A DNA stretch of 64,000 nt, from NCBI RefSeq assembly GCF_016464705.1, contig NZ_JAEHOB010000005.1, forward strand, positions 1-64,000. The letters are read 5' to 3'. The notes under the pieces were generated by a model, which saw nothing but the letters and a program-made list of their open reading frames with translations, searched no databases and was not told the DNA's origin. Numbering within the stretch: the first letter of the stretch is position 1; every line of letters begins with the position of its first letter. Made by a program: the position numbers and the translations under genes. Source of the stretch: Qaidamihabitans albus. GTDB taxonomy: Bacteria; Actinomycetota; Actinomycetes; Mycobacteriales; Pseudonocardiaceae. Shown here in pieces: positions 1 through 7,337 of the stretch.

Positions 1-35
1 CACCGGAGTTCATCACCGAAGCCATGCAGGACTGA
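1..35 (+). CDS. 3' end of an unidentified gene (partial)
   Basis: The reading frame that starts at base 3 runs open to a TGA at 33-35 and would give a C-terminus ending PEFITEAMQD. The gene begins outside the window, so only about ten residues can be read and the family cannot be recognised. It is listed because this frame is open to the window edge. It may be chance. Confidence 0.25.
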   Translation, partial: PEFITEAMQD

Positions 36-386
36 CTCGGGATCACCCGGTGGACGATGCCCGTCCGCCATGCCCATACGGCGACCTCGACCCTGAGGGG
101 AACGGTGAGCTCGCGTTGGACGCTTCCTCCAGCGCCTCGTCAACCAGATCGCCGAAGGCCGGTAACCACACCGATTGTCCGCCGAACTCATTGAGGATCC
201 CCCAAATCGCTGAGGGGGCTGTTTCAAGTCGGTGGGTTCGCCCGACACGCCGGGCTGAGGTCCGGCGGGATGGCACGGACTGCGATGAGCGCTGATGCCG
301 TGACGACAGGCGGAGCATCGAAGAAGCCGGCCGAGAAGGCCGAGGCGGGCGGAAGAGCGACTGGCCGCCGAGATGATCAAACAGGC
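36..386. other. stretch with no supported gene
   Basis: Short open frames exist on both strands (for example 50-295 plus and 43-318 minus). They overlap each other, show no recognisable motif and have no convincing ribosome binding site. The stretch lies at the edge of a zone of broken genes and is best read as non-coding or decayed sequence. Confidence 0.5.
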
Positions 387-540
387 GCAGACCTCGCCAA
401 GCGGTTCGGCAGGATCGCGGCCCTCGACGGCGTCAGCCTGGCTGTTCCGCGTGGCCGGGTGCTCGACCTGCTGGCCCCAATGGCGCCGGGAACACGACGG
501 CGATCCGCATCCTGGCCACCCTGCTCCGCCCGGACAGTCC
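387..540 (+). pseudogene. ABC transporter ATPase remnant (DrrA-like)
   Basis: The translation contains LAKRFGRIAALDGVSLAVP, typical of the N-terminus of daunorubicin-resistance-type ABC ATPases. A one-base frame change near 476 then shifts into GPNGAGNTTAIRILATLL. That is a Walker A motif in which the essential lysine is asparagine (GAGNTT instead of GAGKTT). Homology ends near 540, exactly where an integrase remnant on the other strand begins. Only about 50 of some 320 residues remain, so no working protein is possible. The junction looks like an old recombination end-point. Confidence 0.6.
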
Positions 541-564
541 CTCGTACCCCGGTGGACACACCCG

Positions 565-1009
565 AGCGCCAGTGCTCCCGTCCGGCACCTTCTTGGAGTC
601 GTCGTCGCGGATGACCGGGATCAGCTTCTGCCGCATCGCGGGTGGCTTCAGCCGCTCCATCGGTGAGCGGTCGATGTCCCGCTGGTCCAACAGCAGCCAC
701 TTGAAGAACTGCTGCAGCCCTTTGTGCTTGTCCAGCGCGGGTCGACGCCGACCGAGTGTCGATCATCCAGGCCTGGAAGTCCTCCACATGGGCTCGTGTC
801 ACCGCGCAAGGACCCTTCACCGCCTCGTCGGTATCCGGATCGGGCGAGCACTCGAGAAGGCGGGCGAGCTGGGCTGCGGCCAGGAGGCAGTTGTAGCGAG
901 TGGTCTCCGGATGGTTCGCGGACCGCAGGGTCCGATCCCGATCGCGCAGGTACCCGGCCCAGGTCTTCGACAGGCCAGAGGTGATCTTGTCCAGGTACAG
1001 CAGAGGCAT
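565..1009 (-). pseudogene. tyrosine recombinase (integrase) N-terminal remnant
   Basis: Read on the minus strand from 1009, the frame encodes a SAM-like N-terminal region of a phage-type integrase (SWAGYL-like start, then AVTRAHVEDFQAWMIDTRSA). After a frameshift near 735 it continues as LDKHKGLQQFFKWLLLDQ and SPMERLKPPAMRQK, the usual core-binding pattern before the catalytic domain. The catalytic domain (R, HxxR, Y) is absent and homology stops near 565. It lies about 120 bases left of the first tRNA-Pro 3'-end copy, the place where an integrase of a further, lost element would be expected. Not functional. Confidence 0.6.
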
Positions 1010-1081
1010 CGGCGAAAACCCTCCGAGTCAAGGTGTCCATGAGCGGCATGCTCGGCCTCGAAGAACTCGCCAAGATCACAA

Positions 1082-1124
1082 AAAGAGGGGCCTCCGCAGA
1101 CTCTGACCTGCGAAGACCCTCTTT
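1082..1124 (-). terminator. hairpin next to att copy A
   Basis: AAAGAGGG (1082-1089) pairs with CCCTCTTT near 1117-1124, with an inner CGCAG/CTGCG stem. It sits directly beyond the tRNA-Pro 3'-end copy at 1128, in the same relative place as the hairpins beside the other two copies. It is probably the former terminator of the tRNA gene on the minus strand. Confidence 0.55.
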
Positions 1125-1127
1125 GCC

Positions 1128-1170
1128 GTCGGGCTGACAGAATTTGAACCTGCGACCCCTTGACCCCCAG
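1128..1170. repeat. att copy A: duplicate of tRNA-Pro 3' end
   Basis: These 43 bases match the 3' half of the intact tRNA-Pro at 22727-22769 with one mismatch (A at 1141 where the tRNA copy has G). The match covers the acceptor stem, T-arm and part of the anticodon stem and loop, then ends abruptly at 1170. This is the classic footprint of integration by a tyrosine recombinase at a tRNA gene. It marks the left border of the middle island or of the whole element array. Confidence 0.85.
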
Positions 1171-1341
1171 CAGTGGATTCGCTGAGCGGCGTGCTCTGGC
1201 TTGTTCGCTCAGATCGGCGTTCAGTGTAATCGGCCGAGTAAAGGAGTCCTCGGTTCCGGGGCGTTCTCGCGCCTACGACAACAGTTCGCGGTCGGCTGCC
1301 ACTTGGGCGCGAGCCGCCATTACCAGGTCGTCGCTCGCCGA
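1171..1341. other. non-coding stretch inside the island
   Basis: No gene is supported between the att copy and the stop codon of the toxin gene. Together with the att copy and its hairpin, the span 1010-1341 has no coding content. Confidence 0.5.
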
Positions 1342-1767
1342 TCAGCTACCTTCTGTCCAGTACCGCTGCAACCTGGCGACAGCTTCGTCCTTATTCATCG
1401 CCGCCACCTCCGACTCCTCCAGGCCGACTCGGGAGATCAGCAGGTACACCAGCTCGGCGGGCAACGCCTGGGCCGGTGGCTCGGGAACGCCGCGCTCCGG
1501 TTTGACACCATCCCGGACGCACGCCCAGAACTGGGCATCATCGACGTCCAACTGGTCACGCAGAATATGCCGCCACAGGCTCGGCCCGTACGTGCTGCGA
1601 TCAACGGGATGCGAGATCCGCGTTCGCAGCACCCTGCCGTCGACGAGGTCGAGCTCGTAGGTGACGTGGTGGGTGCCTGTCCGCCCCCGGGCATCTCGCA
1701 CCCGCCGCCAACCCTCCACGTGACAAAACGTCTCATGGTCCTGCCGAGTCGGCTGCGGCCAGCTCAC
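1342..1767 (-). CDS. toxin of a type II toxin-antitoxin pair (cytotoxic translational repressor type)
   Basis: The 141-residue protein starts at a GTG at 1767 that overlaps the antitoxin stop codon (GTGA). It contains PTRQDHETFCHVEGW, GRTGTHHVTYELDL, LRTRISHPVDR and YGPSLWRHILRDQL. I recognise this pattern from actinomycete proteins annotated as cytotoxic translational repressors of toxin-antitoxin stability systems. The HHVTYE segment resembles the short RNA-binding core of HicA-like mRNA interferases, but that link is inference. The coupled order, antitoxin then toxin, supports a working module that could help keep the island in the chromosome. No frame damage is seen, unlike most neighbours. 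Confidence 0.7.
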   Translation of the reverse strand: MSWPQPTRQDHETFCHVEGWRRVRDARGRTGTHHVTYELDLVDGRVLRTRISHPVDRSTYGPSLWRHILRDQLDVDDAQFWACVRDGVKPERGVPEPPAQALPAELVYLLISRVGLEESEVAAMNKDEAVARLQRYWTEGS

Positions 1768-2180
1768 TGACCGGTACCGACCAACCAGGCGCGAAGCTGA
1801 TCATCATCGCTCAGGCTCACCAGCTGCACCAGGCCCCAGTTGTCCCGGTGCCCCGGAGCATCCAGCAGACGATCCTGCCAGTCCTCCGCGTACTCACGCA
1901 GAGCGTCGATCATCTCACTAATGGCCTCGTCGAACGACGCGCCGTCCGCGGCGACCGGCAAGCCGGGGATGAACACCGACCAGCCGCCCGCCTCGGCGAC
2001 AACCTGCGCACGCGACGGCACGATCGATGCGAGAAAACCACGTAGCCGCTCCACTTCGACGACCGCCGTGGTCGCCGAATCGCGCCGGACCGTGGCCACA
2101 CGCCCATGCTCGGCAGCGTCGAGCAGATCCTTGAAATGCGCGCGCGCCTCCGTGTAGCTGTCGTAGTGGACAGCGGACAT
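1764..2180 (-). CDS. antitoxin of the toxin-antitoxin pair
   Basis: A 138-residue protein read from ATG 2180. The N-terminus (YTEARAHFKDLLDAAEHGR, VATVRRDSATTAVVEVERL) matches the Phd/YefM-like antitoxin fold: a short DNA-binding N-terminal domain with the ARAHFKDLLDAA helix. Residues from about 60 onward (GWSVFIPGLPVAADGASFDEAISEMIDALREYAEDW) resemble a HicB-type partial RNase H domain. It is a fused antitoxin with a tail that could contact the toxin. It is translationally coupled to the downstream toxin gene and probably represses its own promoter near 2190-2230. Confidence 0.7.
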   Translation of the reverse strand: MSAVHYDSYTEARAHFKDLLDAAEHGRVATVRRDSATTAVVEVERLRGFLASIVPSRAQVVAEAGGWSVFIPGLPVAADGASFDEAISEMIDALREYAEDWQDRLLDAPGHRDNWGLVQLVSLSDDDQLRAWLVGTGQ

Positions 2181-2405
2181 GGCACCCTCCCCGGTCAGAC
2201 ATCTTCAATTGTGCCCGACCAGGCGAAGTACGTCAAGTACGCCACGTACGCGGCGGGCGCTTTGCGGCTGAGAACTCGTTCCAGCGACTAAGAGGCTCCG
2301 GCGATTGGTGCCCGAGCGAGTCGATATTGCTTCTCCCGGAGACAGGGCAGGCACGGGCATAGGTGATCATGAAGCTGCTAACGCTACGTAACCACCTGGA
2401 GTCCC

Positions 2406-3290
2406 GTGCCTGCCGTGCCATCCTGCCTCATCGAGCCCCTCCTCGCCGAACTGGAGGCACCGCTGGGCACCGGGCCGGAGTTCTCGCCGCCCCCGTGGGA
2501 ATGTCACCGTCGGCGGGTTCCGCATCGGGTGGTGTTCGAGTACATCGGGTGGTGTTCGAGTACATTGTCGCCGCTCTGGTGCACGGGTCGGGATAGGAGC
2601 TCATCGCCTCTGCGGGATGCTCGGATCGCACGATTCACCGCCAGTTGGCCGAATAGGCGGAGAAAGGCATCGGGGCAGAAACCACACCAACTCGCGCTGG
2701 CCGCCTACGACAAGATCGTCGGGCTGGAACTGGACGATCTAGCTACCGATGGTGCATCACCCAAGCACCCTGCAGCGGGGGACAAGGCCGGCCCCTCACC
2801 GGTGGACCGTCGCAAAGGCGGCCTGAAACGCTCCACCAACACCAACACCAACACCGACGCCGAAAGCGTCCCCGTGGGGCCTGGTCTCCGCAGGCGCGAA
2901 CCGGCACGACTCGCCGCTGCTCGAACCCACGATCGAAAATATGAAACAACAAATCGGGACACTGCCCCAAAGGCCAGTGATGCACCTCGATTCCGGCTAC
3001 GACGGTAAACCCAGCCGGGACGTTCTCACCGCCCACGAGATCGTTGGCGAGATCGCGAAGAAAGGCATTCCCAGCCCCATTCAGGTCGGCAAACGGTGGG
3101 TCGTGGAGCGCACAAACTCGTGGATGAACAACTACGGCAAACTCCGCCGCTGCACCGACCGCAACGGCGTCATCGTCGACTTCTACCTCCACCTCGCCGC
3201 CACTCTCGTCACTGTCCATTGCCTTATCCAAACAGCCCCACACCCACCGATGGGACACTCGCCCCACCGTCCGACGGCCCAAAATAGCCC
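2406..3290 (+). pseudogene. IS5-family transposase, frameshifted
   Basis: Reading starts at GTG 2406 (PAVPSCLIEPLLAELEAPLG). Fragments in different frames then follow: LALAAYDKIVGLELDDLATDG, GDKAGPSPVDRRKGGLKRS, and from 2941 VMHLDSGYDGKPSRDVL and RWVVERTNSWMNNYGKLRR. The DSGYDG and ERTNSW blocks are the second D and the E of the DDE catalytic triad. At least three frame changes separate the pieces. One coincides with a tandem 20-bp repeat at 2523-2562 and another with an ACCAAC run near 2834-2857. Confidence 0.8.
2523..2562. repeat. tandem 20-bp duplication
   Basis: CATCGGGTGGTGTTCGAGTA occurs twice in direct tandem (2523-2542 and 2543-2562). A 20-base insertion is not a multiple of three, so it is by itself enough to break the transposase frame. 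It looks like replication slippage. Confidence 0.9.
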
Positions 3291-3403
3291 TCTACTGCCG
3301 GAGCCTCTAAGCCGTCTCGCTGGGGCTGCGCCAGCGGACAGATGGGGCGATGGCACAGGTCGGCCCTTCCGCACGTTCTGAATACACCGTGCCCGGCCGG
3401 CCC

Positions 3404-3608
3404 ATGATCGTGGAGGTGGCCGAACACGGGCAGCGCACCGTGCTCGCCGTGGCCGGTGAGCACGACCTGCTCACCACAACGCTGGGACCACACCGACGTG
3501 CGCGTGGTGATCATCACCACCGCCACGCTCCGACCACTGCGGCTGACCAGCCTGGACACCGAGCTCGCGGCTTACCCCTTGCTTGGGGACGAGCTCACCA
3601 CTGAGTGA
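3404..3608 (+). pseudogene. STAS (anti-anti-sigma) domain remnant
   Basis: From ATG 3404 the frame reads MIVEVAEHGQRTVLAVAGEHDL, typical of a STAS N-terminal strand. A change of frame near 3480 leads to LRPLRLTSLDTELAAYPLLGDEL and a stop at 3608, typical of the C-terminus of short actinomycete STAS proteins. The middle of the domain, including the phosphorylated serine motif, is missing. It lies directly upstream of an anti-sigma kinase gene, so it is probably the lost partner of that protein. Confidence 0.5.
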
Positions 3609-3668
3609 CCGTCGCGTGGCGGATTGACACGAAGAGGAATCAATTTGCCACCAGCGGGGTAGGTCATC

Positions 3669-4148
3669 ATGATGGAAGCTGGCAGAGCGAGCACAGAGTG
3701 CAATGCACGAGGCAATCGCGGCCAGGGGTGCAGGGCGGAGCATAAGCACGCGGACCGTCTGGTGTGTTTCGACGTTCCCGCGCGCGTCGAGCAGTTGTCC
3801 GCGCTGCGGCACGCTCTGGCGGACTGGGCCCACCGTCGTGGGGTAGCCGGTGAGCAGATCGACGCGATGACGCTGGCCACCTACGAAGCCCTGGCTAACG
3901 TTGTCGAGCACGCCTACCCTGACGCCGAGGGCACGCTCGATCTGCGCGCCCGTTGTCTCCCACACTCGCGCCGCGTCGAGGTCACCGTCACCGACCACGG
4001 TCACTGGCAGCCGCCACCTGCCGATCCCGGCCCGCTCTCCGGGCGTGGCCTTCCCCTGATGCAGCAACTGGCCGATACCGCCCATGTCGAGCCGGATCCG
4101 CAGGGCACCACAGTCCGCTTGCACTGGATCACCACTGCGCCATGCTGA
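3669..4148 (+). CDS. serine kinase anti-sigma factor (RsbW-like HATPase_c)
   Basis: A 159-residue cytoplasmic protein. Residues 30-155 form a GHKL ATPase fold: TLATYEALANVVEHAYPD is the N box (E, N and the following AY), TVTDHGHW the G1 box, and GRGLPLMQQLADT the G2 box. Proteins of this type bind and inhibit a sigma factor and phosphorylate a STAS partner. A STAS remnant lies upstream and a frameshifted STAS gene downstream, which fits this role. ATGs at 3669 and 3672 are both possible starts, and the first 30 residues look unconserved. No sigma factor of the RsbW-controlled type lies in the island, so its target must be elsewhere. Confidence 0.8.
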   Translation: MMEAGRASTECNARGNRGQGCRAEHKHADRLVCFDVPARVEQLSALRHALADWAHRRGVAGEQIDAMTLATYEALANVVEHAYPDAEGTLDLRARCLPHSRRVEVTVTDHGHWQPPPADPGPLSGRGLPLMQQLADTAHVEPDPQGTTVRLHWITTAPC

Positions 4149-4339
4149 CCACGTCGGTCACTCACATCTCTGAGGGTGCTCAGTCGCTGATCCTGGCCAG
4201 AATCGGCCATGATGAGTAGAGTCGGAATGACCGGTTGAGCCTGAGCTGGAGTGCATCTGCCCTTACGCGAGATGCCCGACTGGTTCAGCCCTGGTGCCGC
4301 CGGTTTTCTCGCCATTGACTGCCAAGGAGGCATCCGTCA

Positions 4340-4793
4340 ATGGATTCTCTCGTTACCGCGCCCGCTCCCGTCTCACCGCGCTCCATGCGCCAGGAGACGC
4401 CCGTGCAGCGGTACCTGACCGTGCGCCACGTTCGGCACCGCGCCGATGTGGAGGTCGTGATCGCGTCCGGGGAGATCGACCTGTACACCGTGTCGCTGGT
4501 CCGTGAAGCGCTGCGGGACACCGAGCAGCGACGGGTGCCGCGGGTATTTCTCGATCTTTCCGAGGTGGGGTTCCTGTCCGTGGTCAGCGTGCGGATTGTG
4601 GCCGCGGCTGCCGAGCAAGGCGCGAGTATCTGGCCGACAGCTGGGGGTCGTGGTGGCCACCCGCCCGGTTCGGCGGGTGTTGGAACTAACCGGCGCCGTC
4701 TGCGCCGGTCTGGTGACGTACGATTGCCTGTCCGATGCCATGGCCGCCCTGTCGATCCCAGTCGGGGAATACACAGCGGTGGTAAACGGCTGA
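4340..4793 (+). pseudogene. STAS domain anti-anti-sigma protein with one frameshift
   Basis: The start at ATG 4340 has a strong ribosome binding site (AGGAGG at 4326). The frame reads VEVVIASGEIDLYTVSLVREAL and VPRVFLDLSEVGFLSVVSVRIV, a full STAS core with the LDLSEVGFLSVVSV segment that normally carries the phosphoserine. Near 4630 the frame breaks. The C-terminal half continues in another frame as LGVVVATRPVRRVLELTG and ends at 4793 (YTAVVNG). A single small deletion explains this, so it is either a young pseudogene or a sequencing error. If repaired, it would be the natural partner of the anti-sigma kinase just upstream. Confidence 0.65.
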
Positions 4794-5252
4794 GGCGCGT
4801 GTCCGTGAGCGACTGAAACCGCGCCGAGTGGGTGCTGCATCGATCAGGACGCCGATCTCGAACGCCTTCTGGCGCTTGGTGAGCGCCCAGCCGTCATCGG
4901 TCAGACAGGGGAGGAGCAGTGGCATGTCCTAACCGGACCCGAAGGCAATGAGTTCTGTTTGCTCAGGGTGACGAGGCGGCTCGACCTGACCGATAAGCAG
5001 TGGGCGCGGCTACGTAGCGCAGCGCGGTGAATTCCAACTCGGTCCAGTTCAACCAATGTGCTGCTGGGTTCGACCAGTTCGATGCCGTGGCCGGTACCCC
5101 GGCAGGCGACCCTTCGGTTTGCGGCGTGGGCGGTAGTTGTCGCGGATCAGGTACAGATTCCTCACGAGCCGTCGATGAGGCTGCCTCGTGGCTGCTGATC
5201 TTCCATTTGCTCGTTACGCTGGTATTGTCATGGCGACAAAGGAGAGACAGCT
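4794..5252. other. gene-free stretch with a possible transposase start fragment
   Basis: No complete gene is visible. At about 4969-5019 the sequence reads VTRRLDLTDKQWARLRS, which resembles the first residues of IS5/IS4-type transposases, and then homology stops. A minus-strand open frame at 4686-4925 has no recognisable features. The stretch looks like debris between the STAS gene and the first GAF-ANTAR gene. Confidence 0.35.
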
Positions 5253-5951
5253 GTGCCCTACCGTGAGCACCTTGCCAGCGAAAGCCTGAGTGCCGCGCTC
5301 GGTGCGATCGCGCGGACTCTGCAGGCCGAACCCGATGTCGATTCGACCCTGAGGGCGATCGTCAAAGCCGCCGTGGATCACGTGAGCGGCGTTGAGCAGG
5401 CCGGGATCTCCCTGGTCGAGCGAGGCCGCCAGATTCGTACCGTCGCGCCCACCGGCGAGGTGGTGACCACGATCGACGAGGTGCAGTACCGCACCGGGCA
5501 AGGCCCGTGCGTCGACGCGATCGCCGATCACCAGGTCTACCGCACCGGCGATCTCGCCACCGAGGCCCGCTGGTCGGCGTTCGCCCCTGCGGCTGTTGCG
5601 GCCGGGGTGCGCTCCATGCTGGCCTACCGGCTCTTCGTCAGCGACACCACTCTCGGGTCGCTGAACCTCTACTCCACTCAGCTTGACGCGTTCAGCGACC
5701 AGACCGAGCAGGACGGCGGCGTGTTCGCCGCCCACGCCGCGATCGCGCTCGTCGGAGCCCAGACCGAAGCCCAGCTGCACAGTGCGCTCGAGCACCGCGA
5801 CACCATCGGCATGGCCAAGGGCATCCTCATGCACCGCCACGACCTCGACCCTGCCCAGGCGTTCCGGATGCTCGTCGAGCTCTCCCAGACCACCAACATG
5901 AAACTGCACCAGGTCGCCACCTGGCTCACCGAGCACCGCCACGAACTGTAA
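5253..5951 (+). CDS. GAF and ANTAR domain regulator 1
   Basis: A 232-residue soluble protein from GTG 5253, preceded by AAGGAGAGACA. Residues 15-160 form a GAF sensor domain with the usual GQGPCVDAI signature. Residues 170-228 form an ANTAR RNA-binding domain (DTIGMAKGILMHRHDLDPAQAF). ANTAR proteins bind paired hairpins in nascent RNA and prevent termination. The signal for the GAF domain is unknown. Two further GAF-ANTAR genes follow within 2.2 kb, and none has a linked histidine kinase. The proteins differ clearly from each other, so they are not a recent duplication. Confidence 0.85.
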   Translation: MPYREHLASESLSAALGAIARTLQAEPDVDSTLRAIVKAAVDHVSGVEQAGISLVERGRQIRTVAPTGEVVTTIDEVQYRTGQGPCVDAIADHQVYRTGDLATEARWSAFAPAAVAAGVRSMLAYRLFVSDTTLGSLNLYSTQLDAFSDQTEQDGGVFAAHAAIALVGAQTEAQLHSALEHRDTIGMAKGILMHRHDLDPAQAFRMLVELSQTTNMKLHQVATWLTEHRHEL

Positions 5952-6159
5952 CCGCACCGACGGGCGACTACTGAACGGTCGACGCCGCGCGGGTTGTGCC
6001 AGCGCTGCCAAGGGGGTACCAGTGAAGTTGGTCGTCGGTCGGTTAAGCAGTCAGTCGCCCGGTCACCGCCATGCGTTCCCATTGACGCACGTTTTCGAGA
6101 CCAGGATCAATCGCAGCCATCGAAGGACCGCCGACCACCGAGGCGCCGCTGCTGCTCGG

Positions 6160-6482
6160 CGCCAAAACACCTACGGGCCGTCTTCGACGTGTACAGCGAC
6201 TGGTTTCGTGACCAGAACGACTTCGAGGGACGCTCGTTCATCCACGTGTTGCTGGAGATGGGCCCTGCTCACCCGGCCGGGCACGCGAGCGTCGGATATC
6301 TGGCCAACATCCGCGACATCGGGCAGACTCGTGCCGAGCAGGCCGGGCTGATTGACCCCGGTGGATTTGCATCCTCGTTCCACCTCCTGATGAAAGGCTC
6401 GACCATCTCCGCAGCCGAAGGGCGACGCCGGCGCAGCACAGCGGGCGAAAATCAGGGCCACGACTTGCTTGCCCGGCACCGG
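6160..6482 (+). pseudogene. TetR-family regulator, C-terminal remnant
   Basis: The frame carries LRAVFDVYSDWFRDQNDFEG, RSFIHVLLEMGPAHPAGHAS and GFASSFHLLMKGSTISAAEG, which is the ligand-binding half of a known TetR/AcrR subfamily. The N-terminal helix-turn-helix is missing and a frame change after SAAEG breaks the tail. It lies between two GAF-ANTAR genes, and its own start is gone. It cannot bind DNA. Confidence 0.65.
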
Positions 6483-6514
6483 CCCCGCCGCGGAGGGATC
6501 GCAGTGACCGCGCC

Positions 6515-7237
6515 ATGAGCAATGCCGAGAACCCGGTGGAGTCGATAAGCCGGGTCCGGGCTGCGGTCATGTCGGACCTCCGTCAAGGCACGGCAGGAGA
6601 TCCACTGGGGCGGGTAGGACAGGCGTGTATCGACCTGCTGCCGGTGGACGGTGTCTCGATCTCGATGATCAGCGGCACTCAGCACCGGGAAACGCTTTAT
6701 GCCAGCGACGAGATCAGTGCCCACATCGAAACCCTGCAGTTCAGCCTCGGCGAAGGCCCCTGCTTCGAGGCTTTCCACACTCGCAGGCCGGTCCTGGTTC
6801 CGGATCTCGGCGCCGCGACGGCCGTGTCGTGGCCGGTGTTCGCCACCGAGATCGCCGGTCAGCTGGTCGGGGCGATTTTCGCGTTCCCCATGCAGAGTGG
6901 TGCGATCAGGATCGGCGCGCTGGACCTGTACCGGCACAGGCCCGGCTGGCTCACCCGGGTCGAGGTGAGTACCGCCTTGCAGGTCGTCGACATCGCGATG
7001 CTCGCGCTGCTGGGGCTGCAGGTCGATCCGGCGGAGGGAGAATGGGTGCTCTCGCTGCCGCGAGACCGCGAGCAGGTACATCAGGCGACGGGCATGCTGA
7101 TCGGTGCCTTCGGGATATCGCCCGAGCAGGCACTGGCCCGGCTGCGGGCATACGCGTTCGCCACCGGCCGGATGGTCGAGGACCTCGCCGATGACATCGT
7201 CACCCGCCGTCTCTCACCCGAAGATCTGGACACCTGA
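6515..7237 (+). CDS. GAF and ANTAR domain regulator 2
   Basis: A 240-residue protein from ATG 6515. Residues 25-165 give a GAF domain (GVSISMISGTQHRETLYASD, FSLGEGPCFEAF). The C-terminal 55 residues give an ANTAR domain (REQVHQATGMLIGAFGISPEQALARL). It probably acts as an RNA-binding antiterminator responding to a small ligand or to stress. It is followed after 28 bases by a mini-ORF and then by regulator 3, so the two are likely cotranscribed. Confidence 0.82.
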   Translation: MSNAENPVESISRVRAAVMSDLRQGTAGDPLGRVGQACIDLLPVDGVSISMISGTQHRETLYASDEISAHIETLQFSLGEGPCFEAFHTRRPVLVPDLGAATAVSWPVFATEIAGQLVGAIFAFPMQSGAIRIGALDLYRHRPGWLTRVEVSTALQVVDIAMLALLGLQVDPAEGEWVLSLPRDREQVHQATGMLIGAFGISPEQALARLRAYAFATGRMVEDLADDIVTRRLSPEDLDT

Positions 7238-7265
7238 CGGCGCGAAAATGGAGGGAGACACCGCC

Positions 7266-7337
7266 ATGCGGCGAGATCTGATCACCGAACTCACTACGTA
7301 CAACATTGGGAGAGATAGAAACGGGGAGGCACCATGA
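7266..7337 (+). CDS. 23-residue mini-ORF before GAF-ANTAR 3
   Basis: ATG 7266 follows GGAGGGAGACACCGCC, a strong ribosome binding site. It encodes MRRDLITELTTYNIGRDRNG plus three residues. Its stop codon overlaps the ATG of the next gene (ATGA at 7334-7337). It may be a leader peptide for translational coupling. No family is known. Confidence 0.45.
   Translation: MRRDLITELTTYNIGRDRNGEAP

Larger units (their letters stand above)
2288..3311 (+). mobile_element. IS5-family insertion sequence, decayed
   Basis: Near-identical terminal inverted repeats, CTAAGAGGCTCCGGC at 2288-2302 and its complement (14 of 15) at 3297-3311, enclose about 1 kb that carries a broken IS5-type transposase gene. The element has point frameshifts and an internal 20-bp duplication. 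It cannot transpose on its own but could be mobilised by a related transposase, because both ends look intact. No clear short target duplication was seen next to the ends. Confidence 0.75.

Noticed and set aside
43-318. Overlapping open frames on both strands near the window start
   Set aside because: No motif, no ribosome binding site, and each overlaps the other almost fully.
2834-2860. ACCAAC tandem run as a functional microsatellite
   Set aside because: It lies inside a dead transposase gene and is most simply a slippage product.
4686-4925. 80-codon minus-strand open frame
   Set aside because: It overlaps the C-terminal half of the STAS gene. The small unmatched part has no family likeness.
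6022-6351. Separate plus-strand gene at the TetR remnant
   Set aside because: It is another frame of the TetR fragment. Only the frame with LRAVFDVYSDWF and HVLLEMGP shows homology.
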